Shown in pieces: positions 56,373 through 64,000 of a DNA stretch of 64,000 nucleotides; the stretch's first letter is position 1; each line of letters starts with the position of its first letter. The stretch is from an uncultured Collinsella sp. (GTDB lineage: Bacteria > Actinomycetota > Coriobacteriia > Coriobacteriales > Coriobacteriaceae), in NCBI GenBank assembly GCA_958437935.1, contig CAUBPS010000007.1, positions 1 to 64,000 of the forward strand, written 5' to 3'. The position numbers and the translations under genes are program-made. Below the pieces are notes generated by a model that was given only the letters and a program-made list of their open reading frames with translations, did no database searches and had not been told where the DNA came from.

Positions 56373-56514
56373 AAAACCTGTTGTTGGGCTCATCCCATCC
56401 ACCTGCCGCCACCTGCTATCCGCCGATTTCCGTTGTGCCGCTGTGCCCCCATGCCATATCCTTTAGACAACTACGTGGCATCATCGCCGCCGCGCCTACA
56501 AGAGAGGAATGTCC

Positions 56515-58545
56515 ATGACCGCACCTGCATCCAAGCTGCTCCAGCCCATTACGGTTGGCCCCCTTGAGCTCAAGAACCGCATTATGTTCCCGCCGCTGAC
56601 CACCGGCTACGAGGAGCGCGACGGCTCCATCGGCGAGCGCAGCCTGGCTTTTTACGAGCGCCTGGCCCGTGGCGGCGTGAGCTACATCGTCATCGGCGAC
56701 GTCGCTCCCGTCATGACCGCGAGCCCCACGCCCAAGCTGGCGACCGACGCCCAGGTCCCCACGTTTAAGGCGCTGGCCGACACCGTCCACAAGCACGGCG
56801 CCAAGGTCGCGCTGCAGCTGTTCCACCCCGAGTACGACGTGCCCGGCGTCGGCCGCATGGTCATGGGTTCCATGGCCGCCGCCAAGGCCGCGCAGGAGGC
56901 CAAGGCCGCCGGCGACGAGGAGACCTTCGCCGCCAAGATGGCCGAGTCCAACGAGATCCGCAAGCAGGCCTACGCCAAGTTGCACCACGATATGCAGCAC
57001 TTTGTGAACGAGGCTAGCGTGGAGCAGCTCACCCAGATCAAGGAGGCCATCGCTGCCTCGGCCGCTCGCGCGCAGCAGGCCGGTATCGACGCCATCGAGG
57101 TCCACGGCGACCGCCTGGTGGGTTCGCTGTGCTCGGCCATCCTCAACAAGCGCACCGACGAGTACGGCGGCTCGTTCGAGAACCGCGTTCGCTACGCGCT
57201 GGAGGTCGTCGCCGCCATTAAGGAGGCCGCGCCGCAGCTGATGGTGGAGTACAAGCTCCCCGTGATCATGGAGAATCCCGACGGCACGCCGCGCGGCAAG
57301 GGCGGCCTGCAGCCCGACGAGGCCTGCGAGTTTGCCAAGCTGCTCGAGGACGCCGGCATCGACATGATCCAAGTGGCGCAGGCAAACCACACCGGCAACA
57401 TGGGCGACACCATTCCGCCCATGGGCGCCATGCCCTACAACTGGACGCTGCCCGTGGCCGAGCGCGTCAAGGCCCTGGTCTCCGTGCCGGTGGCAACCGT
57501 CGGCCGCGTGGTTTCGGTCGAGGCCGGCGAGAAGATCCTGGAGGACGGCTCGGCAGACATCGTCGCCTACGGCCGCTCGCTCATGTGCGACCCCGACATT
57601 GCGCTGAAGGCCGCCACGGGCGAGCCCATCCGCGAGTGCCTCAACTGCAACAAGGGCTGCGTCGACGCGATTCAAAACCGCAAGTACATCTCGTGCGTGC
57701 TCAATGCCGAGAACGGCGACGAGGCGACCATCGCCATTAAACCGGGTGAGGGCGACAAGAAGATCGCCGTGGTGGGCGGCGGCATCGCCGGCCTGGAGGC
57801 CGCGCGCGTGGCGGCCAAACGCGGCTACGACGTGACCGTCTATGAGGCGAGCGATCACTTGGGCGGCCAGATTGTGCTGGCGGCCGCGCCTCCGCGCAAG
57901 GATGAGATTATGCGCTCGGTTGAGTATTACGAGAAGATTCTGCCCGGCCTGGGCGTGAAGGTTGAGCTCAACCATGCCGCTAGCCCCACGGATCTCAACG
58001 CCGCCGACGCCGCGATTGTGGCTGTGGGCGCGCACGACGTGGTCATCCCCGTTCCGGGTGCCGACTCGGACAAGGTCGTCTCGAGCTGGGACGTGCTGGC
58101 CGGCAAGGTGGAGCTCAGCGGGCGCGTTGCCGTCATTGGCGGTGGCCTGGTGGGCACCGAGACTGCCGAGTACCTGCTGCAGCACGGCTGCGAGGTGGCG
58201 ATCGTCGAGATGCTCGACAAGATTGCCGCGGGCGAGTCCGAGACCATTCTGCCGCTGATCATGAGCGACTTCGCCGCCCACAACGTGGAACAGCACGTTA
58301 AGACCCGCCTGACCGCCGTTACCGACGAGGGCGTGGAGGCCGTTCGCACTGCCGAGGACGGCGCCGAGGAGCCGGTGAAGATTGCCTGCGATTATGTGGT
58401 GATGGCCGTGGGTTCCAAGGCCAACGCGTTTGACCTGGACGGCGTGACGGTGCCTGTGACCTGCGTGGGCGACTGCTCGGGCGAGCGCACCGCCGACATC
58501 GCGAGCGCCATTCGCACGGCGTATCACGCGGCCAACGAGCTGTAG
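56515..58545 (+). CDS. Old-yellow-enzyme-type NADH:flavin oxidoreductase (2,4-dienoyl-CoA/enoate reductase family)
   Basis: 676 residues. N-terminal FMN TIM barrel (about 1-370) with ELKNRIMFPPL, IEVHGDRLVG and NKRTDEYGGSFENR; iron-sulfur site CLNCNKGC...SC with spacing C-x2-C-x3-C-x11-C; then an FAD/NAD module with VVGGGIAGLEAARVA and VIGGGLVGTETAEYL. Related enzymes reduce unsaturated acids, bile acids or dienoyl-CoA; the substrate is unknown. An insertion of about 40 alanine/lysine-rich residues lies near 118-160. ATG 56515 is chosen; ATG 56509 touches the ribosome site. Confidence 0.92.
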   Translation: MTAPASKLLQPITVGPLELKNRIMFPPLTTGYEERDGSIGERSLAFYERLARGGVSYIVIGDVAPVMTASPTPKLATDAQVPTFKALADTVHKHGAKVALQLFHPEYDVPGVGRMVMGSMAAAKAAQEAKAAGDEETFAAKMAESNEIRKQAYAKLHHDMQHFVNEASVEQLTQIKEAIAASAARAQQAGIDAIEVHGDRLVGSLCSAILNKRTDEYGGSFENRVRYALEVVAAIKEAAPQLMVEYKLPVIMENPDGTPRGKGGLQPDEACEFAKLLEDAGIDMIQVAQANHTGNMGDTIPPMGAMPYNWTLPVAERVKALVSVPVATVGRVVSVEAGEKILEDGSADIVAYGRSLMCDPDIALKAATGEPIRECLNCNKGCVDAIQNRKYISCVLNAENGDEATIAIKPGEGDKKIAVVGGGIAGLEAARVAAKRGYDVTVYEASDHLGGQIVLAAAPPRKDEIMRSVEYYEKILPGLGVKVELNHAASPTDLNAADAAIVAVGAHDVVIPVPGADSDKVVSSWDVLAGKVELSGRVAVIGGGLVGTETAEYLLQHGCEVAIVEMLDKIAAGESETILPLIMSDFAAHNVEQHVKTRLTAVTDEGVEAVRTAEDGAEEPVKIACDYVVMAVGSKANAFDLDGVTVPVTCVGDCSGERTADIASAIRTAYHAANEL

Positions 58546-58619
58546 TTGAACATCGCGGCCAGGCTGGACGGTAGCGCGGATCCGTCTCGCCCGGCTGTGT
58601 CCCGTCGGGTGTCAACCGG

Positions 58620-58658
58620 TGCGGGGCCTGCAAGCGCAGCAGACCCCGCCCTTTTTGT
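58620..58658 (+). terminator. Terminator after the reductase gene
   Basis: GCGGGGCCTGC pairs with GCAGCAGACCCCGC (bulged), followed by CCTTTTTG. Confidence 0.75.
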
Positions 58659-58915
58659 TTTGCTCCGGTGGATGGCAATGCGCGGTAATCATGAGGAGTA
58701 AGTACGTCTGCTGCCTTGCCGATCGCTCAAAATTATTGGGGGAGGGGTTAATAACTATATCCTCTATGCCAAAGGACATAAAGAGATGCCAATTTTGTTG
58801 ACAAGCGAATGACGATTAGCTGCGAGTCAGCTACCAGCGTAAATAATCGATAAAGAAATGTCGTAAATTGGTGCCAAATGCCCAGATAACGCCGCGTCTA
58901 TTTTAATTAACTGCT
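58659..58915. other. AT-rich gap without a gene
   Basis: 257 bp, clearly more AT-rich than the surrounding chromosome. AGCTGCGAGTCAGCT (58817-58832 region) is a small palindrome. TTGACA occurs at 58798-58803 but without a -10 at the right distance. Confidence 0.5.
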
Positions 58916-58944
58916 TTGAGCAAACAGTAAAATGCTACTATCTA
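58916..58944 (+). promoter_or_regulatory. Promoter candidate for the HTH gene
   Basis: TTGAGC (58916-58921), 17-nt spacer, TATCTA (58939-58944). Predicted start of transcription about 35 nt before the GTG start codon. Confidence 0.55.
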
Positions 58945-58985
58945 ACTTGCACGTAAGAAAGCAGATTAACGGTTAAGGCTAAGAA

Positions 58986-59390
58986 GTGGCAGGTATGTCG
59001 GAAGCAACTAGGACTCGCACGCATGCGCCCGAGGTTAGGCAGCGCGCCGTCGAGATCCTCCAAGAGGGGGTCGGTCATCGCGCCCTCGCCGCGGAGCTTG
59101 GCATTCCCCAGGCCACGGCTCGTCAGTGGGCCCGCGCGTATGCCGTAGGCGGTGCCGACGCCGTTCTCAACGCCGGTTCGCATCATCACACCTATTCGTA
59201 CGAAGTTAAGCTCGCCGTGGTCAAGGACCGCTTGGAAAACGGCTTAACGGTTCGCGAGGCCATGATCAAGCACAAGATTCCCAGCGAGTCTTCGGTCAAG
59301 GCTTGGTGCCGCCAGTATCGCGAGAGCGGTGAGTCCGCGCTGGTTGATAAGCCGCGCGGTCGCAAGCCGCGCGTTAAAAAGGCGGAATAG
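58986..59390 (+). CDS. Orphan double helix-turn-helix protein (IS3 OrfA-like)
   Basis: 134 residues with two HTH units: HAPEVRQRAVEILQEGVGHRALAAELGIPQATARQWARAY in the first half (in part) and VREAMIKHKIPSESSVKAWCRQYRESG in the second, then a basic tail RGRKPRVKKAE. This is the layout of IS3/IS150 OrfA, but no OrfB, terminal repeats or target duplication is visible. GTG 58986 has AAGG 7 nt upstream; ATG 58995 has none. It is followed by its own terminator and lies just before the hydrogenase-type operon. Confidence 0.75.
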   Translation: MAGMSEATRTRTHAPEVRQRAVEILQEGVGHRALAAELGIPQATARQWARAYAVGGADAVLNAGSHHHTYSYEVKLAVVKDRLENGLTVREAMIKHKIPSESSVKAWCRQYRESGESALVDKPRGRKPRVKKAE

Positions 59391-59401
59391 CGAACGGGAT
59401 G

Positions 59402-59428
59402 GTGCGCCCACAGGGGCGCATTTTTCTT
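59402..59428 (+). terminator. Terminator after the HTH gene
   Basis: TGCGCCC pairs with GGGGCGCA around ACA, followed by TTTTTCTT. Confidence 0.8.
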
Positions 59429-59677
59429 GCCGCGCCAACTTTTTGGACCGTCGTGAGCCTACTGGAACATCCTCCAAAGTGGTTAATAAACCGCGCGCAG
59501 TGGCCCGTGCGCCCGCCGCCGCGATAGGGGGAGCGTCGCCTCTCTGCTCCAAAGCGGACAGACTCGTTACCCCGTACGCCTAAAACTCCCCAGTTGACCG
59601 AAAACCCGCCGTCGTTACTCCTCAATTGAGCTATAACGTTAAACAATTGCAGCGTTTTTGCATGGGGGAGTGATGGT

Positions 59678-62560
59678 ATGACGCTACTGTATTTCCTTAC
59701 CCTGTTTCCGCTGGTACCGGCGCTGGGCATGCTGCTCGCGCGCGGTGACCGCGCCCGCGATGCGGTGGGGCTCATAGGCTCCGGCATTATTATGGCGGTG
59801 ACAGTTGTAGTCGCCGTCATGTTTTTTGGCACGGGTCCGCAGAGCTTTGAGGTTGCCCCCAGCACCTCGCATGTACTCTCGATCATCAGCTCCGCCATCG
59901 ATGTCATCCTGTGCGCCGTCATCTTGTGCAACGCGCGTAAATATAAGAGCACGCTCACCACGGTGCTCGGCATAGTCCAGCTGGTGGGTTCGTTCGCCTT
60001 TGCGGCCATGACGTTGCCTGCGACCGAAGCCGTCACGGCGACACCGCTCTACCTGGACTACATGAGTGTGATCATGGTCCTCGCCGTCGGCATTGTCGGC
60101 AGCCTTATCTGCGTGTACGCCCTGGGCTACATGAAGGACTTCCAGGCCCATGACGAGCACGAGGCAGCGCTGCGCGGGCAGACCGCGCCCGACCGTCGCC
60201 CGCAGTTCCTGGCGCTCATGTTCCTGTTCCTCTCGGCCATGTTCGTCATCGTGACGAGCGATAACCTGGAGTGGCTGTTCTGCGGTTGGGAAATCACCAC
60301 CGTGTGTTCGTTCCTCATGATTGGCTACACGCGCACGCCCGAGGCCATCAAAAACGCCTTTAACCAGATCATCCTTAACATGCTGGGCGGTATCGCGTTT
60401 TTGGCGGGGCTTATGTTCCTGCACCTTAACGGCATGCCGCTGACCATCTCGGGCATGATCGAGCTTTCCGGCGCCGGAACCGCGCAGTCCGCGCTGCTGG
60501 TGATGCCGGTCATCCTGTTGTCGCTCGCCGCCCTTACCAAGGCCGCGCAGATGCCGTTCCATACCTGGCTGCTGGGCGCCATGGTTGCCCCCACGCCCAC
60601 GAGCGCCCTGCTGCACTCGTCAACCATGGTCAAAGCCGGCGTGTTCCTGATGGTCAAGCTGAGTCCGCTCTATGCCATCTATCCCGTGACCGGCTTTATG
60701 GTCACGAGCGTGGGTGCCATCACGTTTTTGCTGGCAGCTCTCATGGCCATCTCGCAGAGCAACGCCAAACGCGTGCTCGCGTACTCCACCATTTCCAACT
60801 TGGGCCTCATCAGTGCCTGCTTGGGTGTCGGCGCGCCCGAGGCCGTATGGGCGGCCATCTTCCTAATCCTGTTCCATACGGTGGCTAAGTCGCTGCTGTT
60901 CCTGTGCGTGGGCACCGCCGAGCATCATATCGGCAGCCGCAATATCGAGGACATGGATGGCATGTTCAGCCGCATGCCACACCTGACGCGTCTGATGATG
61001 CTGGGCATTATGGGCATGTTCGTGGCACCGTTTGGCATGCTCGTGTCCAAGTGGGGCGCCCTGGTGGCGTTTGCGCAGACCGGCAACGTGCTCATGATCA
61101 TGGTGCTTGCCTTTGGCTCGGCCGCGACGTTCTTCTTCTGGGGCAAGTGGCTTGCCAAGCTTTCGGGCGTCGACCCCACGGCCCAAAACGTGGAGGGCAA
61201 TGTCCATAAGACCGAGTGGGCGGCGCTCAATACCATCGCCGCTCTGCTGGTGCTGTGCTGCGTGGCGTTCCCGCTCATCTCGAGCGGCCTGGTGTCGCCC
61301 TACCTGGCCATGGTGTTTGGCCGCGTGCCGCACGTCATCGGCAAGGACGCCATGTATCTGATGGTGGTCATCGTGGCGTTTATCGCCGTGGTGCTGCTGA
61401 CTTCGTTCCGCGTGAGCAATAAGCCGCACGTAAATGTGTACCTTTCGGGCGTTGGGACCGAGAGCTACCGTCATTTCCGCGGCTCGATGGGCCACGAGGT
61501 AAAGGCCGAAAAGCGCAACTGGTACCTGGAGGACGCCCTTGGCGAAAAGCGCCTTGGCCCCGCGGGCAGCGTCGTGTGCTGCGCCATCATTCTGTTTGCG
61601 CTGCTGTGCTGCGCGTGGATTGGACCCGAGCGGCTTGCCATGAGTGCGCCCTCGGTGCTGCGCGGTAAGTATTTCGAAGGCTCAGGCGTCGTGGGCATTT
61701 TTATTGGCACCGTGGCGTTTGCCCTGATCGCGCCGTTTGTGGGCGGTTTGATTGACGGTCTGGACCGTAAGCTTTCGGCCCGCATGCAGGGCCGTGTGGG
61801 CCCGCGCCTGCTGCAGCCGTTCTACGACGTTGCCAAGCTGCTGCGCAAGGCTCCTGCCAGCGTAAACACCATGGACGACACCTACATGGCATGCGCGCTC
61901 ATCTTTACTGTGGTGGGCGGCGGCATCTTTGTGTCGGGCTCCAACACGCTGCTGTGCGCCTTTATGGTTACGCTCGCCGCGATTTTTGTGGTGCTGGCGT
62001 CCGCCTCGACGCAAAGCCCGTTTGCGCAGGTCGGCGCCGACCGCGAGCTGCTGCAGGTTATGAGCTACGAGCCCGCTGTTCTGCTGATGAGCGTGGGCCT
62101 GTATCTCGCCACCGACAGCTTCGATTCCATCGCCGTGACCGGGCAGTCGGCCCCCATCATCGTGTATAGTGCGCCCATTTTTCTCGCGCTGCTTGCAGTA
62201 CTCACCATCAAACTGCGCAAGTCGCCGTTCGACCTTTCGTACTCGCATCACGCGCATCAGGAGATCGTCCAGGGTATCGCCACCGAGATGAGCGGCGGCA
62301 CGCTGGCCAAGATGACCCTCATGCACTGGTGCGAGACCGTGCTGTTTTTGATGTGGGTGGGCATGTTCTTTGTTTGGGACAACCCGGTGAGCTGGGTGGT
62401 TGCCCTGGTCGTGATGGTCGCGACGTATTTTGTCGAGGTGCTGATCGATAACACCTTCGCCCGTAGCACCTGGCGCAGCTGCTTTAAGCTCGGCTGGGGC
62501 GTGGCGCTGGTGTTTGGCCTGCTCAACCTTATGCCCATCCTCGTCGACGTGTTTATTTAG
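59678..62560 (+). CDS. Fused NuoL-like and NuoH-like membrane subunit of a group 4 hydrogenase-type complex
   Basis: 960 residues. Residues about 1-600 form an antiporter-like proton-pump module (EchA/HyfB type) with LDYMSVIMVLAVGIVGSLICVYALGYM in part, LEWLFCGWEITT, KAAQMPFHTWLLGAM and HSSTMVKAGVFL. From about 688 the NuoH/HycD type starts: GLIDGLDRKLSARMQGRVGPRLLQP and the later KSPFDLSYSHHAHQEIVQG. These are normally two proteins (EchA and EchB). It anchors the soluble arm and moves ions. GGGGGAG lies 7 nt upstream. First gene of the operon. Confidence 0.9.
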   Translation: MTLLYFLTLFPLVPALGMLLARGDRARDAVGLIGSGIIMAVTVVVAVMFFGTGPQSFEVAPSTSHVLSIISSAIDVILCAVILCNARKYKSTLTTVLGIVQLVGSFAFAAMTLPATEAVTATPLYLDYMSVIMVLAVGIVGSLICVYALGYMKDFQAHDEHEAALRGQTAPDRRPQFLALMFLFLSAMFVIVTSDNLEWLFCGWEITTVCSFLMIGYTRTPEAIKNAFNQIILNMLGGIAFLAGLMFLHLNGMPLTISGMIELSGAGTAQSALLVMPVILLSLAALTKAAQMPFHTWLLGAMVAPTPTSALLHSSTMVKAGVFLMVKLSPLYAIYPVTGFMVTSVGAITFLLAALMAISQSNAKRVLAYSTISNLGLISACLGVGAPEAVWAAIFLILFHTVAKSLLFLCVGTAEHHIGSRNIEDMDGMFSRMPHLTRLMMLGIMGMFVAPFGMLVSKWGALVAFAQTGNVLMIMVLAFGSAATFFFWGKWLAKLSGVDPTAQNVEGNVHKTEWAALNTIAALLVLCCVAFPLISSGLVSPYLAMVFGRVPHVIGKDAMYLMVVIVAFIAVVLLTSFRVSNKPHVNVYLSGVGTESYRHFRGSMGHEVKAEKRNWYLEDALGEKRLGPAGSVVCCAIILFALLCCAWIGPERLAMSAPSVLRGKYFEGSGVVGIFIGTVAFALIAPFVGGLIDGLDRKLSARMQGRVGPRLLQPFYDVAKLLRKAPASVNTMDDTYMACALIFTVVGGGIFVSGSNTLLCAFMVTLAAIFVVLASASTQSPFAQVGADRELLQVMSYEPAVLLMSVGLYLATDSFDSIAVTGQSAPIIVYSAPIFLALLAVLTIKLRKSPFDLSYSHHAHQEIVQGIATEMSGGTLAKMTLMHWCETVLFLMWVGMFFVWDNPVSWVVALVVMVATYFVEVLIDNTFARSTWRSCFKLGWGVALVFGLLNLMPILVDVFI

Positions 62561-62572
62561 GAGGCGGCATTC

Positions 62573-63169
62573 ATGGATCATAAAATGTCGCGCTCGCCGT
62601 GGGTTATTCATTACGACGGCTCGAGCTGCAACGGATGCGATATCGAGGTGCTGGCCTCGCTCACGCCGCTGTTCGACGCGGAGCGCTTTGGCGTGGTCAA
62701 CACCGGTAACCCCAAGCATGCGGATATCTTTTTGGTGACGGGTTCGGTCAATGCGCAAAACCTGCCCGTCGTGCGCCAGATCTACAACCAGATGCTCGAG
62801 CCCAAGTGCGTGGTGGCGTGCGGCATCTGCGCGTGCTCGGGCGGCGTGTTCCGCGATGCCTACAACGTGATCGGCGGCGTGGACCGCGCGATTCCCGTGG
62901 ACGTGTACGCGCCCGGGTGCGCCATTCGCCCCGAGACTGTGATAGATGCCATCGTGGAGGCGTGCGGCATTCTGGACCAGAAGGAGGCCGTGATGCGTGC
63001 CGGCGGCGATCCGCTCACCGTGGGCGGCGCTGCAACCTGGGACGGTGGCGTTGAGCTTGGCGAGGACGGGTTTGTGGCCGCTGCGGAGGCCGGCGATGGG
63101 GCCGGTGACACGCCCGCCGCTGCTGACAGCGCTGCCGCCGCGTCCGTCGCTGCAAAGGAGGCCGAGTAA
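62573..63169 (+). CDS. NuoB-like small subunit (EchC/HycG type)
   Basis: 198 residues. SSCNGCDIEVLASLTP, CGICACSGGVF and YAPGCAIRPE carry the cysteines of the proximal [4Fe-4S] cluster next to the catalytic large subunit. Residues about 140-198 form an alanine/glycine/glutamate-rich tail missing from typical EchC (about 150 residues). AGGAGG is 8 nt upstream. The stop TAATG overlaps the next start by one base. Confidence 0.93.
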   Translation: MDHKMSRSPWVIHYDGSSCNGCDIEVLASLTPLFDAERFGVVNTGNPKHADIFLVTGSVNAQNLPVVRQIYNQMLEPKCVVACGICACSGGVFRDAYNVIGGVDRAIPVDVYAPGCAIRPETVIDAIVEACGILDQKEAVMRAGGDPLTVGGAATWDGGVELGEDGFVAAAEAGDGAGDTPAAADSAAAASVAAKEAE

Positions 63170-63876
63170 TGCAAGAGGCAATCTATATCACCATCGGGAT
63201 CGATGAGTTGCTGTCGCATGTCCAGGAGCTCAAGGGCGTCGGCGCGCGCTTTGTGCAAATGCACGCCGAGCGCAACGTCGACGACGGCACGTATCGCTTG
63301 GTCTATACGTTTATCAACGTTCGAGCTGCTCAGGAGCATATTGCGCAGGACGGCAGCTATGCGATTGAGAACCTGGTGGCTGAGGACATCGATCAGTACC
63401 AGGAGATCCCGTCCATCAGCTCGTACTATCCGGCGGTGTTTCCGTTTGAGAACGAGGCACACGACCTGTTTGGCCTTGCCATCACCGACATGCAGATCGA
63501 CTTTAAGGGCTTTTTCTACCAGGTCTCGACGGCCGAGCCCATGAGCGTCATCACGCCCGAGGTAAAGGCTGCGCGCGAGAAGGCCATGAAGGTTCGCGCA
63601 GCTGCCGAGGCCAAGGCGCGCAAGGCCGCGGCCGAGAAGGCCGCCGCTGCTGCCGCTGCGGGGGAGGGTGCCGGCGATGCCGCGGGCACTGCGACTGCCC
63701 AGCCTGCCACCTCCGCCGGTTCCGATGCTCAGCATGACGATGCCGCCGCCAAGGCCGCGCTCAAAGCCGCCGAGATGGAGGCAAAGCTTGCCACCATGGA
63801 TCCCGAGAAAGCGGCCAAGGTCCGCGCGGCGCTTGCCGCCAAGGCCGCCCGCGACAAGCAGAAAAAGGAGGCGTAA
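63169..63876 (+). CDS. NuoC-like subunit (EchD / HycE N-terminal type)
   Basis: 235 residues. The NuoC-type domain (about 1-125) ends with ISSYYPAVFPFENEAHDLFGLAITD, the conserved contact to the large subunit. The remaining 110 residues are lysine/alanine/glutamate-rich, probably helical, with DPEKAAKVRAALAAKAA near the end. Separate NuoC and NuoD genes resemble Ech rather than HycE. One-base overlap with the preceding gene implies coupled translation. Confidence 0.9.
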   Translation: MQEAIYITIGIDELLSHVQELKGVGARFVQMHAERNVDDGTYRLVYTFINVRAAQEHIAQDGSYAIENLVAEDIDQYQEIPSISSYYPAVFPFENEAHDLFGLAITDMQIDFKGFFYQVSTAEPMSVITPEVKAAREKAMKVRAAAEAKARKAAAEKAAAAAAAGEGAGDAAGTATAQPATSAGSDAQHDDAAAKAALKAAEMEAKLATMDPEKAAKVRAALAAKAARDKQKKEA

Positions 63877-63881
63877 GGTCC

Positions 63882-64000
63882 ATGGCACATCGCTCCGTTA
63901 TTCCGTTTGGCCCGCAGCACCCGGTGCTGCCCGAGCCGCTTCATCTGGACCTGGTGATCGAGGACGACCGCGTCATCGAGGCAATTCCGCAGATCGGCTT
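63882..64000 (+). CDS. NuoD-like large (catalytic) subunit, truncated by the window end
   Basis: 39 codons are visible: RSVIPFGPQHPVLPEPLHLDL then IEDDRVIEAIPQIGF, the start of EchE/HycE-type large subunits (FGPQHP is the family opening). The cysteines that would prove a [NiFe] site lie beyond the window, so hydrogenase activity cannot be told apart from a hydrogenase-like relative. Starts 5 nt after the NuoC-like gene, with TAAGG upstream. Confidence 0.88.
   Translation, partial: MAHRSVIPFGPQHPVLPEPLHLDLVIEDDRVIEAIPQIG

Noticed and set aside
58986..59390. Complete IS3-type insertion sequence
   Set aside because: Only an OrfA-like gene is present; no OrfB, no terminal inverted repeats and no target duplication.

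Overview
The window is a GC-rich chromosomal segment of a Gram-positive, anaerobic gut-type actinobacterium. It most resembles class Coriobacteriia, and Collinsella is the best guess. Pointers are the codon use, a class B sortase with an LPxTG-like surface protein, a LuxR regulator with a membrane-spanning N-terminus, an NfnAB pair, a type III pantothenate kinase and the start of a group 4 hydrogenase operon. The assignment is inference; there is no 16S rRNA here.

Layout: tRNA-Ile/Ala/Ile (1-325); a small cluster with a BFN-family protein, two unknowns and typA (0.4-3.8 kb); a bactofilin-like membrane protein and a UPF0126 channel on the minus strand (3.9-5.8 kb); a palindrome-rich tRNA-Ser locus (5.9-6.5 kb); rpsF-ssb-rpsR-rplI, then dnaB (7-10.3 kb); purA, purD and a Nudix hydrolase; an ABC exporter and an unknown membrane protein; PyrR-type leader plus carA-carB (16.9-21.9 kb); purE, sortase B and a MoaE-like protein; purF-purM-purN; PTS EIIA, a PrsA-like foldase and a YqeY protein; an amino-acid ABC importer (32.4-35.4 kb) and a cytidylate-kinase-like protein; a divergent LuxR regulator / sorted surface protein pair (36-38.7 kb); nfnB-nfnA; glmU-prs-pth on the minus strand, interrupted between prs and pth by a repeat-bounded insertion with one nuclease-fold gene; a complete ECF transporter (47-50.2 kb); xth, a sirtuin, folP-folK and a degenerate biotin-ligase-like gene; coaX; tRNA-fMet; an old-yellow-enzyme-type reductase; an orphan HTH protein; and the first four genes of an Ech/Hyf-type complex, the fourth cut by the window end.

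Physiology: most genes are housekeeping. Six purine genes (purA, D, E, F, M, N), prs, carAB, folP-folK and coaX supply nucleotides and cofactors. NfnAB and the group 4 hydrogenase-type complex point to ferredoxin-based energy conservation.

The unusual content is intergenic. At least six families of palindromic elements occur. In three of them (carB-purE, the ECF-S/xth gap, and a dispersed GGGGAC-tip family) the middle of the hairpin is conserved while the long paired arms differ from locus to locus. Others are a 72-nt repeat in two places, a 55-nt stem-loop in three places, two ~203-bp elements with shared 25-bp terminal repeats and unrelated interiors, and a 191-bp palindromic segment lying in frame inside the ECF ATPase gene.
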